Assembly (NCBI GenBank): GCA_937876985.1
Contig: CALEFT010000020.1
Location: forward strand, 1 to 64,000
Direction of reading: 5' to 3'
DNA: 64,000 nt
Origin: an uncultured Clostridia bacterium
GTDB taxonomy: Bacteria; Bacillota; Clostridia; Saccharofermentanales; Saccharofermentanaceae
The notes under the pieces were generated by a model, which worked only from the letters and a program-made list of their open reading frames with translations, had not been told where the DNA came from and made no database searches. Made by a program: the position numbers and the translations under genes. Numbering within the stretch: position 1 is the first letter of the stretch; every line of letters starts with the position of its first letter. Below, piece after piece: positions 54,852 through 64,000 of the stretch.

Positions 54852-56414
54852 TTATTTTGCAACATCTGTTGCACGAGTCTCTCTGATGATATTAACCTTA
54901 ATCTGACCTGGATAATCTAGTTCATCCTCAATCTTCTTACAGATTTGTCTAGCCTTAAGTATCATCTCTTCATCTCCAACCTTCTCTGGAGAAACAATTA
55001 CACGTATTTCACGACCAGCTTGAATTGCATAACTCTTCTCGACTCCTTCGAAGCTTGTTGCAATTTCTTCAAGTTTCTGAATTCTCTTGATGTATGTCTC
55101 AAGATTCTCACGACGTGCTCCTGGTCTTGCTGCAGAAATAGCATCTGCTGCAGCAACCAAAACAGCAATAGCTGTCTCAGCTTCTACATCACCATGGTGC
55201 GACATAATCGCATTAATGATCTCTGGTGATTCCTTGTACTTTCTAGCGATCTCAGCGCCAAGTTCAATATGGGAACCATCTTGCTCATAGTCTGCTGCCT
55301 TACCAATATCATGCAACAAACCAGCTCGACGTGCCATTTGAACGTCCAAACCTAACTCAGAAGCCATCATACCAGCTAACCAGCATACTTCAATTGAGTG
55401 CTGGAGAACATTTTGTCCAAAGCTTGTACGATATCTAAGTTTACCAAGATACTTAATAATTTCAGGATGTAAATTCATAACACCTGTATCATAAGCAGCT
55501 CTTTCACCTTCTGACTTAATTGTTTGGCTAACTTCTTTCTTCGCCTTATTAGCCATTTCTTCGATTCTGGCTGGATGAATTCTTCCATCAACTACAAGCT
55601 TCTCAATAGTAAGTCTTGCAATTTCTCTACGAATTGGATGGAAGGATGAAAGAATAACAGCTTCTGGTGTATCGTCAATAATTAAATCAACACCAGTAAT
55701 TGTCTCAATAGCACGAATGTTACGACCTTCACGACCAATAATTCGTCCCTTCATTTCATCACTAGGCAAAGATACAACTGTAACAGTAGCTTCAGATACA
55801 TAATCAGAAGCATATCTCTGAATAGCATTAACAATAATGTCCTTTGCTATCTTATCAGCATCGGCCTTAGTCTTCTCTTCGATCTGCTTAAGCATTGTAG
55901 CCATATCATAGCTATATTCACGCTCAGCAGCTTCAAGAACTAATGTCTTTGCTTCAACAATGGATAGACCTGAAATTCTCTCTAATTCTTGGGACTTAGT
56001 AGCTTCAAGTTCATCGAGTTTTCTTTCCTTCTCAATCAACTCAGCTTTCTTCTTACTAATCTCATCTTCTTTAATTTCAAGATTAGATAGCTTTCTGTCA
56101 AGAGATTCTTCCTTCTGGTCAAGTCTGTTACGTTCTTTTGCAAGTTCTTGTTTACGCTCACGAGCTTCTTTCTCAAGTTCTAAACGTGAGTTAGTAATTT
56201 CTTCTTTTGCTTGCAATAAAAGTTCTCTTTTGCGGCTTTCAGCATTCTTCTGCGCTTCACCCATTAGCTTAACACTATCAGCTTCAGCTTTCTGAATATC
56301 CTCTTGTAATTGCTTCTGCTTGGCAGATAAACCACGCTTATAATAAACATTTACAACGAAAACACCAATAAGAATACCAAGAACAAGGCCGCAAGTTAAA
56401 AATAACCACTCCAT
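54852..56414 (-). CDS. rny: Ribonuclease Y
   Basis: Membrane-anchored endoribonuclease that starts mRNA decay in Firmicutes. From ATG 56414 (after GGAGGTGAG) it has 520 residues, exactly the usual size. An N-terminal membrane helix is followed by a long coiled coil (about residues 25-200, Lys/Glu-rich), a KH domain with GREGRNIRAIETITG, and an HD domain with LLHDIGKAAD and MSHHGDVEAE. The frame reaching 56432 starts at a TTG within the ribosome site. Confidence 0.97.
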   Translation of the reverse strand: MEWLFLTCGLVLGILIGVFVVNVYYKRGLSAKQKQLQEDIQKAEADSVKLMGEAQKNAESRKRELLLQAKEEITNSRLELEKEARERKQELAKERNRLDQKEESLDRKLSNLEIKEDEISKKKAELIEKERKLDELEATKSQELERISGLSIVEAKTLVLEAAEREYSYDMATMLKQIEEKTKADADKIAKDIIVNAIQRYASDYVSEATVTVVSLPSDEMKGRIIGREGRNIRAIETITGVDLIIDDTPEAVILSSFHPIRREIARLTIEKLVVDGRIHPARIEEMANKAKKEVSQTIKSEGERAAYDTGVMNLHPEIIKYLGKLRYRTSFGQNVLQHSIEVCWLAGMMASELGLDVQMARRAGLLHDIGKAADYEQDGSHIELGAEIARKYKESPEIINAIMSHHGDVEAETAIAVLVAAADAISAARPGARRENLETYIKRIQKLEEIATSFEGVEKSYAIQAGREIRVIVSPEKVGDEEMILKARQICKKIEDELDYPGQIKVNIIRETRATDVAK

Positions 56415-56555
56415 GTTGGTACTCACCTCCAAATATTAAATTGTCAAATTACATGCAAAATAATAAATAATGCAATTTATACATTGCCATTGATAATTGT
56501 ATAAATACAAACATAAAAAGTCAACTGAAAAAGCCTATAAATACTTTATTTATTG

Positions 56556-56587
56556 AATATAAAAGGGCTCCTCTTACGAGAAGCCCT
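56556..56587 (-). terminator. Hydrogenase operon terminator
   Basis: On the minus strand AGGGCTTCTC (56587-56578) pairs with GAGGAGCCCT (56573-56564; one G-T), loop GTAA, then TTTAT. Confidence 0.85.
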
Positions 56588-56619
56588 AGTATGTTATTTA
56601 ATTTGATCTACATATATCA

Positions 56620-58386
56620 TTATTCAAGAACAGAATCTGGATATACTTCTCTTGCATGATATGTTGTATGTAGAAGCTCGTGAGCCTTGTGACCATTTGG
56701 CTCGCCAAGGAAATCCTTGTAAAGCTGATTTACCTGGGAATTCTTGTGAGACTTTCTCTCAGGCATTAGCTTATCTTCCTCATAAAGAGCCTTAGCACGC
56801 TCAGCACGTAGATCGATATTCATCTTAGTCTGTGCATCAACGATTGGCTGACCACCACCACATACACAACCACCAGAACATCCCATGATCTCGATGAATG
56901 CATAATCATCTGCTTCACCATTCTTAATCTTTGTGAGAAGTTCACGAGCTGCAGCTGTAGAGTGTGCAACAGCTACCTTAATATCCTTACCACCGAGTGT
57001 AACTGTAGCTTCCTTAACATCCTTCTCTACACCACGAACTGCAGTATATTCGAAGTCTGGAAGATCCTTTTCTTCAAGGATATCAGCAACTGTACGAATA
57101 GCAGCTTCCATAACACCACCAGTAGCACCGAAGATAACACCAGCACCTGTGTACTCACCGAGGAGATCTGTGTCTGGACCTTCGTCTGGAAGGCTATTGA
57201 AGTTTAGACCAGCCTGCTTAATCATTCTAGCAAGCTCACGTGTTGTAATTACAACATCAACATCCTTAAGACCATCCTTGTTAACCATCTCATCACGAGC
57301 TGCCTCAGCCTTCTTAGAAGTACATGGCATTACAGAAACAACAAAGATATCCTTAGGATCGATACCGTTCTTCTCAGCATAGTAGGACTTAATCAAAGCA
57401 CCTTCCATCTGATGTGGAGACTTACAAGAAGAAAGGTTTGGAATGAACTCTGGGAAGTAGTACTCACAGAATCTAATCCATCCTGGTGAACAAGATGTAA
57501 TCATTGGTAGAACTCCACCATTCTTAATTCTGCTTAAGAGCTCATTACCCTCTTCAATAATTGTAAGGTCAGCACCGAAGTTTGTATCATAAACCTTATC
57601 AGCACCAAGACGCTTCATAGCAGCAAACAGCTTACCTGTTGCTCTTGTACCGATTGGAAGACCAAACTCCTCACCGATAGCTGCACGAACAGCTGGAGCA
57701 ACCTGCATAACAACATGCTTAGAAGGATCATTAATAGCATCCCATACCTTTTCTGTCTCTTCCTTCTCGTATAGAGCACCAACTGGGCAAGATACGATAC
57801 ACTGACCACAGAAAATACATGGAGCAGCATTCATAGAAATATCGTAAGCTGGACCAACAGATGTGTTAAATCCTCTATTCAAGAAGCTAAGAACACCGAT
57901 TGACTGCTCTCTACAAGCAGCTACACAACGTCCACACTTAACACACTTAGAAGAATCTCTAACAATTGATGGTGAAAGATCATCAACAAATGATGGAGAC
58001 TTCTCGCCCTCGAATGTAACCTTACGAACACCATATTCTTCACAAAGATTCTGCAATTCGCAGTTCTTGTTACGAATACAGGACAAGCAATCAACATTGT
58101 GATCAGAAAGAATCATTTCAAGAGTATTCTTTCTTGTAGCACGAACCTTTGGGCTATTTGTATGAACAACCATTCCCTCTCCTACTGGCTGAACGCAAGC
58201 AGCAGCAAGAGCACGTGCCTTCTCAATTTCTACGAGACAAATACGGCAAGCACCAATTTGATTTGTCTCTTTCATATAACAAAGAGTAGGAATCTTAATA
58301 CCAGCTTCCTTAGCAGCCTCAAGAACTGTATAAGTAGAAGGAACAGAAACCGATACTCCATCAATGGTAAGATTAACCATATTCAT
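56620..58386 (-). CDS. hydA: [FeFe] hydrogenase catalytic subunit, bifurcating type
   Basis: Reduces protons to H2 using electrons from NADH and ferredoxin in the HydABC complex. The 588 residues hold, in order, a 2Fe-2S domain (CYMKETNQIGACRICLVE), a His-ligated 4Fe-4S site (HNVDCLSCIRNKNC), a two-cluster ferredoxin (CVKCGRCVAAC, CIFCGQCIVSC) and the H-cluster domain with TSCSPGW (near 298), MPCTSKK (near 353) and EIMGCSGGCVCGGGQP (near 500). All fit the L1, L2 and L3 signatures; an extra Cys in L3 is notable. It is shorter than the Thermotoga enzyme by about 55 residues. It is last in the hydC-hydB-hydA operon. No maturation genes (hydE, hydF, hydG) are in the window. Confidence 0.96.
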   Translation of the reverse strand: MNMVNLTIDGVSVSVPSTYTVLEAAKEAGIKIPTLCYMKETNQIGACRICLVEIEKARALAAACVQPVGEGMVVHTNSPKVRATRKNTLEMILSDHNVDCLSCIRNKNCELQNLCEEYGVRKVTFEGEKSPSFVDDLSPSIVRDSSKCVKCGRCVAACREQSIGVLSFLNRGFNTSVGPAYDISMNAAPCIFCGQCIVSCPVGALYEKEETEKVWDAINDPSKHVVMQVAPAVRAAIGEEFGLPIGTRATGKLFAAMKRLGADKVYDTNFGADLTIIEEGNELLSRIKNGGVLPMITSCSPGWIRFCEYYFPEFIPNLSSCKSPHQMEGALIKSYYAEKNGIDPKDIFVVSVMPCTSKKAEAARDEMVNKDGLKDVDVVITTRELARMIKQAGLNFNSLPDEGPDTDLLGEYTGAGVIFGATGGVMEAAIRTVADILEEKDLPDFEYTAVRGVEKDVKEATVTLGGKDIKVAVAHSTAAARELLTKIKNGEADDYAFIEIMGCSGGCVCGGGQPIVDAQTKMNIDLRAERAKALYEEDKLMPERKSHKNSQVNQLYKDFLGEPNGHKAHELLHTTYHAREVYPDSVLE

Positions 58387-58406
58387 ATTTAATTTCTCCT
58401 TTCCAA

Positions 58407-60206
58407 TTACTTCTTTACAATTGCCTTGAACTTACATGTGCCCATACAAGCTCCACACTTAACACACTTTGTAGTGTCGATTTCAAATGCAGCAAGCTTC
58501 TTGCCGGGAGCAATGTAATCTGTTCTAATAATAGCGTCAGCTGGACAAGCCTTAGCACACATTCCACAACCGAAGCAGTTATCCTTCTCGATAGAATATG
58601 TAAGAAGTTCCTTACATACGCCACAACGACACTTCTTATCAACAACGTGCTCAACATATTCATCACGGAAGTGAGCCATTGTAGAAAGAATTGGGTTAGC
58701 AGCAGTCTGACCAAGAGCACAGAGAGAACCGTTCTTAAGAGCAGTTGCTACATCCTCAAGAGCCTGAAGGTCATCGAGCGTACCTGTTCCGTTAGTAATC
58801 TTTGTAAGAATCTCAAACATTCTCTTAGTACCGATACGACATGGAGAACACTTACCGCAAGACTCGTCAAGTGTAAACTCGAGGAAGAACTTAGCGATAT
58901 CAACCATACATGTGTCTTCGTCCATTACGATCATACCACCAGAACCCATCATGGAACCTACAGCAACAAGGTTATCATAGTCGATTGGTGTATCAAGAAG
59001 TGATGCAGGAATACATCCACCTGATGGACCACCAGTCTGAACAGCCTTAAATGCCTTACCATTTGGAATACCACCACCGATATCAAATACGATCTCACGA
59101 ACAGTTGTACCCATTGGGATCTCGAGAAGACCTACGTTATTTACCTTACCACCAAGAGCGAATACCTTAGTACCCTTAGACTTCTCAGTACCAAGAGTTG
59201 CAAACCAAGCTGCACCCTTGTTGATAATCTCTGGGATATTAGCATATGTCTCAACGTTGTTAAGAATAGTTGGCTTACCAAAGAGACCCTTAACAGCTGG
59301 GAATGGTGGACGTGGTGTTGGGTTACCTCTCTTACCTTCGATAGAACGCATAAGAGCTGTTTCCTCACCACAAACGAATGCACCAGCACCAAGACGGATA
59401 TCAAGATCAAAATCAAATCCTGAACCGAAGATATCCTTACCTAAGTATCCATTAGCCTTAGCCTGCTCAATAGCAATAGAAAGTCTTTCTACAGCGATAG
59501 GGTACTCAGCACGGATATAAACATAACCCTGATGAGCTCCGATACAGTAACCAGCGATTGTCATAGCCTCGATTACGCTATGTGGGTCACCCTCAAGAAT
59601 GGAACGATCCATGAATGCACCTGGGTCACCCTCGTCGGCATTACAGCATACATACTTAACATCATTCTGAACCTTAGCAGCGAAGTCCCACTTCATACCT
59701 GTTGGGAATCCTCCGCCTCCACGTCCACGAAGACCAGAGTCCTTAATCTCCTGAATAATTGATTCTGGAGATCTCTTCTCTGTAAGAATTGTCTTAATAG
59801 CTTTGTATCCATCATGTTCAAGATATTCATTGATATCTTCTGGATTAATCCTACCGCAGTTTCTAAGAGCAATACGAAGCTGCTTAGAGAAGAAATCTGC
59901 AGGATTAGACATTGGGTTACCAGCCTTAGAAATTCTCTCAACAATATTACCCTTTACAAGATGCTCGTCGATAATCTCTTCAACGTCATCTGCTGTACAA
60001 CGATAATACATTGTACCTTCTGGGTTGATCATAACAATTGGGCCCTCAGCACAAAGACCGAAACAACCAGTCTTAATAACCTTAACCTCATCTTGTAGTC
60101 CTTTTGCTGGAATTAGTTCCTGGAACTTCTCAAGGATCTTATTAGAGCTTGAAGAAGTACATCCTGTACCGCAGCAAACAAGGACTTGAGCACGATAATT
60201 AGCCAT
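58407..60206 (-). CDS. hydB: Hydrogenase NuoF-like flavoprotein subunit
   Basis: The NADH-binding flavoprotein of the complex, 599 residues. Residues 1-90 are a thioredoxin-like 2Fe-2S domain (CCGTGCTSSSS, CFGLC). The NuoF core has the FMN/NADH motif GLRGRGGGGFPTGMKW, GDPGAFMDRSILEGDPH and GAYICGEETAL-type (GAFVCGEETALM), then SCGKCSPCRIGTKRM for a 4Fe-4S cluster. The C terminus adds a two-cluster ferredoxin (CFGCGMCAKACP, CVKCGACMGTC). This layout is that of HydB in bifurcating hydrogenases. Its ATG shares a base with the hydC stop. Confidence 0.96.
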   Translation of the reverse strand: MANYRAQVLVCCGTGCTSSSSNKILEKFQELIPAKGLQDEVKVIKTGCFGLCAEGPIVMINPEGTMYYRCTADDVEEIIDEHLVKGNIVERISKAGNPMSNPADFFSKQLRIALRNCGRINPEDINEYLEHDGYKAIKTILTEKRSPESIIQEIKDSGLRGRGGGGFPTGMKWDFAAKVQNDVKYVCCNADEGDPGAFMDRSILEGDPHSVIEAMTIAGYCIGAHQGYVYIRAEYPIAVERLSIAIEQAKANGYLGKDIFGSGFDFDLDIRLGAGAFVCGEETALMRSIEGKRGNPTPRPPFPAVKGLFGKPTILNNVETYANIPEIINKGAAWFATLGTEKSKGTKVFALGGKVNNVGLLEIPMGTTVREIVFDIGGGIPNGKAFKAVQTGGPSGGCIPASLLDTPIDYDNLVAVGSMMGSGGMIVMDEDTCMVDIAKFFLEFTLDESCGKCSPCRIGTKRMFEILTKITNGTGTLDDLQALEDVATALKNGSLCALGQTAANPILSTMAHFRDEYVEHVVDKKCRCGVCKELLTYSIEKDNCFGCGMCAKACPADAIIRTDYIAPGKKLAAFEIDTTKCVKCGACMGTCKFKAIVKK

Positions 60207-60697
60207 TATGCTTCCTCCTTATACTTCTGGATGATACCAGGAATTTCGTCTGGCGTAATTCTTCCGTATACATCATCGTTTACAAGAAGAACTGGCGCAA
60301 GACCACATGCACCTACACAACGACAAGCTGTGATAGAGAACTTTAAGTCTTCTGTACAATCACCGTTCTTAATTCCGAGGCACTCTTCGATCTTATCGAG
60401 AAGAGCCTGAGAACCCTTAACGTAACAAGCTGTACCAAGACATACATTAAATGAATACTCTCCCTTTGGCTTCAAAGAGAAGAAGGAGTAGAATGAAACT
60501 ACACCATAAACTTCAGCAACAGAAACATCCAAAGCCTCTGCAACCTTACGCTGAACAGGAAGTGGTAAATAACCATAGATTTCCTGAGCTTGCTGTAATG
60601 TTGCCATCAAAGCCTTCTGTCCCTGTCCTCTGTACTTTGAAAGAACTAACTCTAACTGAGCAGACTGTTCTTCCGGAGTCAATTTTTTACTAGACAC
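60206..60697 (-). CDS. hydC: Hydrogenase NuoE-like 2Fe-2S subunit
   Basis: Small electron-transfer subunit, 163 residues, thioredoxin-like 2Fe-2S fold: CLGTACYVKGS and CRCVGACGLAPV supply the four cysteines. It starts at GTG 60697 with GGGAGGTGAG five bases upstream. It is the first gene of the operon and so next to its promoter. I looked for a Rex operator in the 207-base gap to the divergent gene and saw none. Confidence 0.95.
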   Translation of the reverse strand: MSSKKLTPEEQSAQLELVLSKYRGQGQKALMATLQQAQEIYGYLPLPVQRKVAEALDVSVAEVYGVVSFYSFFSLKPKGEYSFNVCLGTACYVKGSQALLDKIEECLGIKNGDCTEDLKFSITACRCVGACGLAPVLLVNDDVYGRITPDEIPGIIQKYKEEA

Positions 60698-60838
60698 TGT
60701 GACTCACCTCCCACCGAATATTTAAGCATAATAAGTGATTTCAAGCAATAAAAAAGGAAGCACAAAAGAAAGATTTTTTATTTGTTCATCATTCTTTAGA
60801 AAGATATACTTAATTAACGAAAATATGTGAAAATCAGT

Positions 60839-60867
60839 TTGAAAAAATAGAAATGTAATTATAATAT
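60839..60867 (+). promoter_or_regulatory. Probable promoter of the pseudouridine synthase gene
   Basis: TTGAAA (60839-60844) is 17 bases from TAATAT (60862-60867), 37 bases before the ATG. Confidence 0.6.
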
Positions 60868-60904
60868 TAGCAAGATAATTAACTTTATAAATAAGAGTAG
60901 GTTT

Positions 60905-61846
60905 ATGGAATTAGAGTTCTACGTCAAAGACAAATACGATGGCAAAACACTCCGCGAGGTTCTTAGCGGAGAATTAAATATGAGCAAAAATATGATCAAG
61001 AGAGTTAAACTCTATGGCTCACTTGATGTAAATGGAATTCACACACGTGTTATCGATAAAGTTAAAGCTAATGATTTAATATATATCAAATACGACGATG
61101 ATTCTGGAAAACTAAACGAAGATGCTGGGATTCCAATTCTTTTCGAGGATGAATGGGTTGGAATATGCATAAAACCAGCAAATATGGTAACTCATCCAAC
61201 ACATGGTCATCTTGATGATTCTCTCTTGACCGTTCTTGGAACTTCTTGCGGTAACTCGCTGCATCCAATTATGCGACTAGATAGAGAAACTTCAGGTCTA
61301 ATAGCTATAGCCAAAAATGGATACGCGCACAACCAGGTTGCAACTAGCAAAATGAGCAAGAAGTATCTTGCTGTAGTATATGGTAAATTTGAAAACGATT
61401 CAGGAAGAATCGACATGCCAATCAAGCGTAAAGAAGGCTCTATCATGATCCGAGAAGTACCAAGTGATGGTTCAGGTCATCCTTCTATAACAAATTATAG
61501 AATCTTGCTTTATGACAAAACAAATGACATATCTCTTGTAGAATTTATACTTGAGACAGGTCGTTGTCATCAGATCAGAGTACATTCTATGACTAACGGA
61601 CACCCACTCGTTGGAGATGGATTATATGGACCAAATTCAGTTGATAACCCAAATAACAACTTCCCTAAGTCAAAAGAATTGGATAACAAAATTGGCAGAC
61701 AAGCACTACATGCCTATTATTTAAGTGTAATACATCCAATTACTAACGAAGAAATGACTTTCAAATCACAGCTTCCTGATGATATGCGAATGCTTTTCGC
61801 TGAAGAATTGCAAGAAGAAATTATTAGGATTTGCTCGAGCTTATAA
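60905..61846 (+). CDS. RluA-family pseudouridine synthase
   Basis: Converts uridines to pseudouridine in ribosomal RNA (RluD/RluC-type) or tRNA. It has 313 residues with an N-terminal S4-like RNA-binding region (LREVLSGELNMSKNMIKRVK) and the catalytic motif MRLDRETSGLIAIAKN. Further landmarks are KKYLAVVYG, LETGRCHQIRVHS and PLVGDGLYG. Its 3' end overlaps the converging recN gene by 23 bases. The exact target site cannot be assigned from sequence. Confidence 0.93.
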   Translation: MELEFYVKDKYDGKTLREVLSGELNMSKNMIKRVKLYGSLDVNGIHTRVIDKVKANDLIYIKYDDDSGKLNEDAGIPILFEDEWVGICIKPANMVTHPTHGHLDDSLLTVLGTSCGNSLHPIMRLDRETSGLIAIAKNGYAHNQVATSKMSKKYLAVVYGKFENDSGRIDMPIKRKEGSIMIREVPSDGSGHPSITNYRILLYDKTNDISLVEFILETGRCHQIRVHSMTNGHPLVGDGLYGPNSVDNPNNNFPKSKELDNKIGRQALHAYYLSVIHPITNEEMTFKSQLPDDMRMLFAEELQEEIIRICSSL

Positions 61847-63521
61847 GTTTACGTGACAATTCAAGTGACTCGCTGTCAGTTGTTCCCGACAATAGACGAG
61901 ATACTTCAAGAACCTTCTCCTCTTCCCCTAGAATTTCAACAGACGCATAAGTAGCATTGTTCTCGACTGTTTTCTTCGATAAGAAATTATAATCAGCCGC
62001 GGCAGCAATTTGTGGTGTATGAGTTACACACAAAACCTGATGTGATTTTGAAATTTTCTGAAGTTTTCTTGCTACCATATTACTTGCCTTACCAGATATT
62101 CCTGTGTCGATTTCATCAAAAATCAAAGTTGTAATATTATCAACCGAAGAAAGAACTGTTTTGATTGCAAGCATAATTCTTGATGCTTCACCACCGGATG
62201 CGATTTTGCTAAGAGGCTTTAATTCCTCTCCTAGATTCGCACTGAACAAAAATCTAATATCATACGTTCCAAGCGCAGAAAAATACTTCTGTCTTGGACG
62301 TTCAACGAATTCTACGAAGAAATTCGCATGTGGAATCTCAAGATCAACAAGTTCTTTAATTATCAAATTTGACAAAACTTGAGCTTTCTCTTGTCTTGAT
62401 TTATTAAGGCTTTCAGCTAAAGCAACTAGTTTAGACTCTACTTCATGTCTAGAGGCCTTAAGTTTAACTAGAAGGTTTGCAGAATCATTAAGTTCATCAA
62501 GCTCAATAGATGCCTTGGCAGCAAATAGATTGATTTCTTCAATAGAGTTTCCATAGCGAGACTTTAGGTCATACAACAAAGACAATCTTTCGTCAATTTT
62601 GTTTATCTCCTCTTCCGAAAAGCCTGCCTCAGAAACAAGAACAGACACTTCGTCTGCAGCTGCTTCAAGTTCAAGAGAGAGTGTTTCTATTCTGCTTGCT
62701 AATTCTTGGTATTCATTATTATCAGAAGCAAGTTTATTAATTAAATTAGAAGCACGCTTAAGATTATTTACAGCTCCCTCCTCGTCTTCTGATAATAACT
62801 CGTCTGCTTGATTAATAATTGTTGCCTTTTTCTCTAACAATTTAAGGCTTTGCTTGCGAGAAGTAAGAATTTCTTCTTCTCCTTCCTTAAATCCAGCCTT
62901 ATTTATTTGTTCGATAGCAAAGCTTAGGTATTCCTTACGATTATTAATATTATCAGTGTTCGACCCAAGGTTTTTTATTCTAGTAACAATTTCCTTGTAT
63001 TCTGAAAGACAATTCTGATAATCTCTAAGCTTTGTCAAGACATCATCTTGAGCAAAATTATCTAATAAACTAATATGGGATGACTCATTAAAAATACTCT
63101 GAGTATCATGCTGACCGTGGATATCAATAAGTTCAGAAGAAACTAGTTTAAGGGTATTTAAGACAACACTTTTACCATTAATTCTTGCGACAGAACGTCC
63201 ATCATTAGAAATCTCACGCGAAATAATAATATCATCGTTTTTATCAATTTCTATTCCACTTTCTAATAAAATCTCAGAAATTCTTCTATATATAGTTTCT
63301 TGTACATATTCAAAATCAAGAATAGCTTCAACATATGCCTTCTTCTTATCTGTACGAATCAAATCCTTAGATGCTTTATTTCCCATTATTAGATTAATTG
63401 CATCTATTATCAAAGACTTTCCTGCTCCTGTTTCACCAGAAATGACATTAAGACCATATTCTGGAGTGAAAACAGCCAAACTAATAACAGCAAAATCGCG
63501 TAACTCTATTCTTCTTAACAT
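61824..63521 (-). CDS. recN: DNA repair protein RecN
   Basis: SMC-like ATPase of double-strand break repair, 565 residues. Walker A is ISGETGAGKSLIIDAI near residue 30, followed by ISNDGRSVARING, ELIDIHGQHDTQSI, coiled-coil arms over about residues 160-370, the signature IASGGEASRIMLAIK, and FDEIDTGISGKA as Walker B. It follows argR by 21 bases, an arrangement common in Firmicutes. It is often SOS-controlled; I see no LexA box in this short gap. Confidence 0.96.
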   Translation of the reverse strand: MLRRIELRDFAVISLAVFTPEYGLNVISGETGAGKSLIIDAINLIMGNKASKDLIRTDKKKAYVEAILDFEYVQETIYRRISEILLESGIEIDKNDDIIISREISNDGRSVARINGKSVVLNTLKLVSSELIDIHGQHDTQSIFNESSHISLLDNFAQDDVLTKLRDYQNCLSEYKEIVTRIKNLGSNTDNINNRKEYLSFAIEQINKAGFKEGEEEILTSRKQSLKLLEKKATIINQADELLSEDEEGAVNNLKRASNLINKLASDNNEYQELASRIETLSLELEAAADEVSVLVSEAGFSEEEINKIDERLSLLYDLKSRYGNSIEEINLFAAKASIELDELNDSANLLVKLKASRHEVESKLVALAESLNKSRQEKAQVLSNLIIKELVDLEIPHANFFVEFVERPRQKYFSALGTYDIRFLFSANLGEELKPLSKIASGGEASRIMLAIKTVLSSVDNITTLIFDEIDTGISGKASNMVARKLQKISKSHQVLCVTHTPQIAAAADYNFLSKKTVENNATYASVEILGEEEKVLEVSRLLSGTTDSESLELSRKLISSSKS

Positions 63522-63542
63522 TTATAATTTCCTATCTAAGTT

Positions 63543-64000
63543 TTAACCTTGAGAAGTCTTTATCATCTCATCAATAGTTTCTACTAAAGCATTTGCATCT
63601 TCGATACTTGATGTTGCAATAAACACAGTATCATCACCACCAATTGTGCCAACAACATTTGGCAAATGAATAGAATCAAATGCAGATGCAGCAGCTTGAG
63701 CCATTCCAGGAAGTGTTTTAACTACAACAAGATTCATTGCGACATTTGCGCTAATTAGTGAATTTGTAAAAACAGCTAGAAGTCTCTTTGGCGCAGTTTG
63801 ACCTGTACGTTCAAGAAGAGAATACTTACAATTATGACCTGGAAGATTAACCTTAATAACTCCAAGATCCTTAAGATCACGAGAAACAGCTGATTGATTT
63901 GTTTCGAATCCATTCTCATTGAGTCTTCTTGTTAGTTCTTCTTGTGTAGATATTGTATTTTCTTTAATTAGTTTAACTATCATTTCTTGACGTTCATTCT
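63543..64000 (-). CDS. argR: Arginine repressor (5' end beyond the window)
   Basis: Represses arginine synthesis and activates catabolism as a hexamer with arginine. The DNA-binding half shows ISTQEELTRRLNENGFETNQSAVSRDLKDL, read in pieces: TQEELTRRL and QSAVSRDLKDL. The C-terminal half has GTIGGDDTVFI, the arginine-binding GxxxGDDT pattern. The frame is open from ATG 63983 to the window end with family-like residues (NERQE) before that ATG, so the true start is probably just outside. It is upstream of recN. Confidence 0.93.
   Translation of the reverse strand, partial: NERQEMIVKLIKENTISTQEELTRRLNENGFETNQSAVSRDLKDLGVIKVNLPGHNCKYSLLERTGQTAPKRLLAVFTNSLISANVAMNLVVVKTLPGMAQAAASAFDSIHLPNVVGTIGGDDTVFIATSSIEDANALVETIDEMIKTSQG

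Noticed and set aside
56933..57382. 149-residue plus-strand open frame inside hydA
   Set aside because: It is antisense to a highly conserved enzyme and low in complexity (Ser/Ala/Thr), so it is a shadow of hydA codon use.
60698..60904. Rex operator upstream of the hydrogenase operon
   Set aside because: I looked for the inverted repeat TTGTTAA-N4-TTAACAA or close forms; the AT-rich matches such as CTTAATTAACG are too weak.

Overview
The window looks like a low-GC chromosome segment of an anaerobic Clostridia-type Firmicute, probably from a gut or rumen habitat. Reasons: strong GGAGG ribosome sites with ATG/GTG/TTG starts, a T-box leader, PyrR attenuation, a B. subtilis-type LexA box, RNase Y, sortase with a covalently anchored surface protein, a trimeric bifurcating-type [FeFe] hydrogenase, and beta-mannoside phosphorolysis enzymes. 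I cannot name the genus. I see no insertion sequence, prophage, integrase or CRISPR array; this is mostly core chromosome with a few accessory islands.

Layout. 1-2574: a small array of GTTGAC repeats, then a DinG/XPD-like nuclease-helicase (minus strand) broken by a frameshift in an A6 run. 2655-12853 (plus): tRNA-Leu(CAG), a two-component system followed by two related membrane-anchored proteins of unknown function, a TRZ/ATZ-type amidohydrolase, a heterodimeric ABC exporter and murD. 12834-14837: promoter, Leu T-box and leuA. 14914-16404 (minus): D,D-carboxypeptidase. 16516-23640 (plus): miaB-mutS-mutL-miaA. 23806-25218: lexA with its box between -35 and -10, and a divergent sigma-region-4-like protein. 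25342-27864: a rare-looking fusion of a TIM-barrel sugar isomerase-like domain with an acyl-CoA synthetase. 28015-35822 (plus): DUF3846-like protein, small membrane protein, gdhA, sortase plus its likely substrate, a candidate orphan small RNA and a lipoprotein.

35899-51384 (minus): mannosylglucose phosphorylase and cellobiose-type 2-epimerase (intracellular mannobiose use), metY, the TldE/TldD pair, an AMP-forming ligase, then the pyrimidine operon pyrR-pyrB-pyrC-pyrF-pyrK-pyrD-pyrE-like-ygjP-like under a PyrR-binding attenuator. 51695-53763 (plus): tRNA-Leu(CAA) with a near-consensus promoter and citrate synthase, with a small unknown minus-strand gene between them. 53831-60697 (minus): uppP, rny, hydrogenase hydC-hydB-hydA. 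60905-61846 (plus): RluA-type pseudouridine synthase. 61824-64000 (minus): recN and argR, the latter running off the window edge.

Main points to follow up: the TIM-barrel/acyl-CoA synthetase fusion, the candidate small RNA at 35006-35075, the CGAAAAGC/GCTTTTCG octamer that recurs far more often than composition predicts, the frameshifted helicase, the GTTGAC array, the NlpC/P60-like plus prealbumin-repeat surface protein with a PPQTG anchor beside its sortase, and the two paralogous anchored proteins coupled to a sensor kinase.
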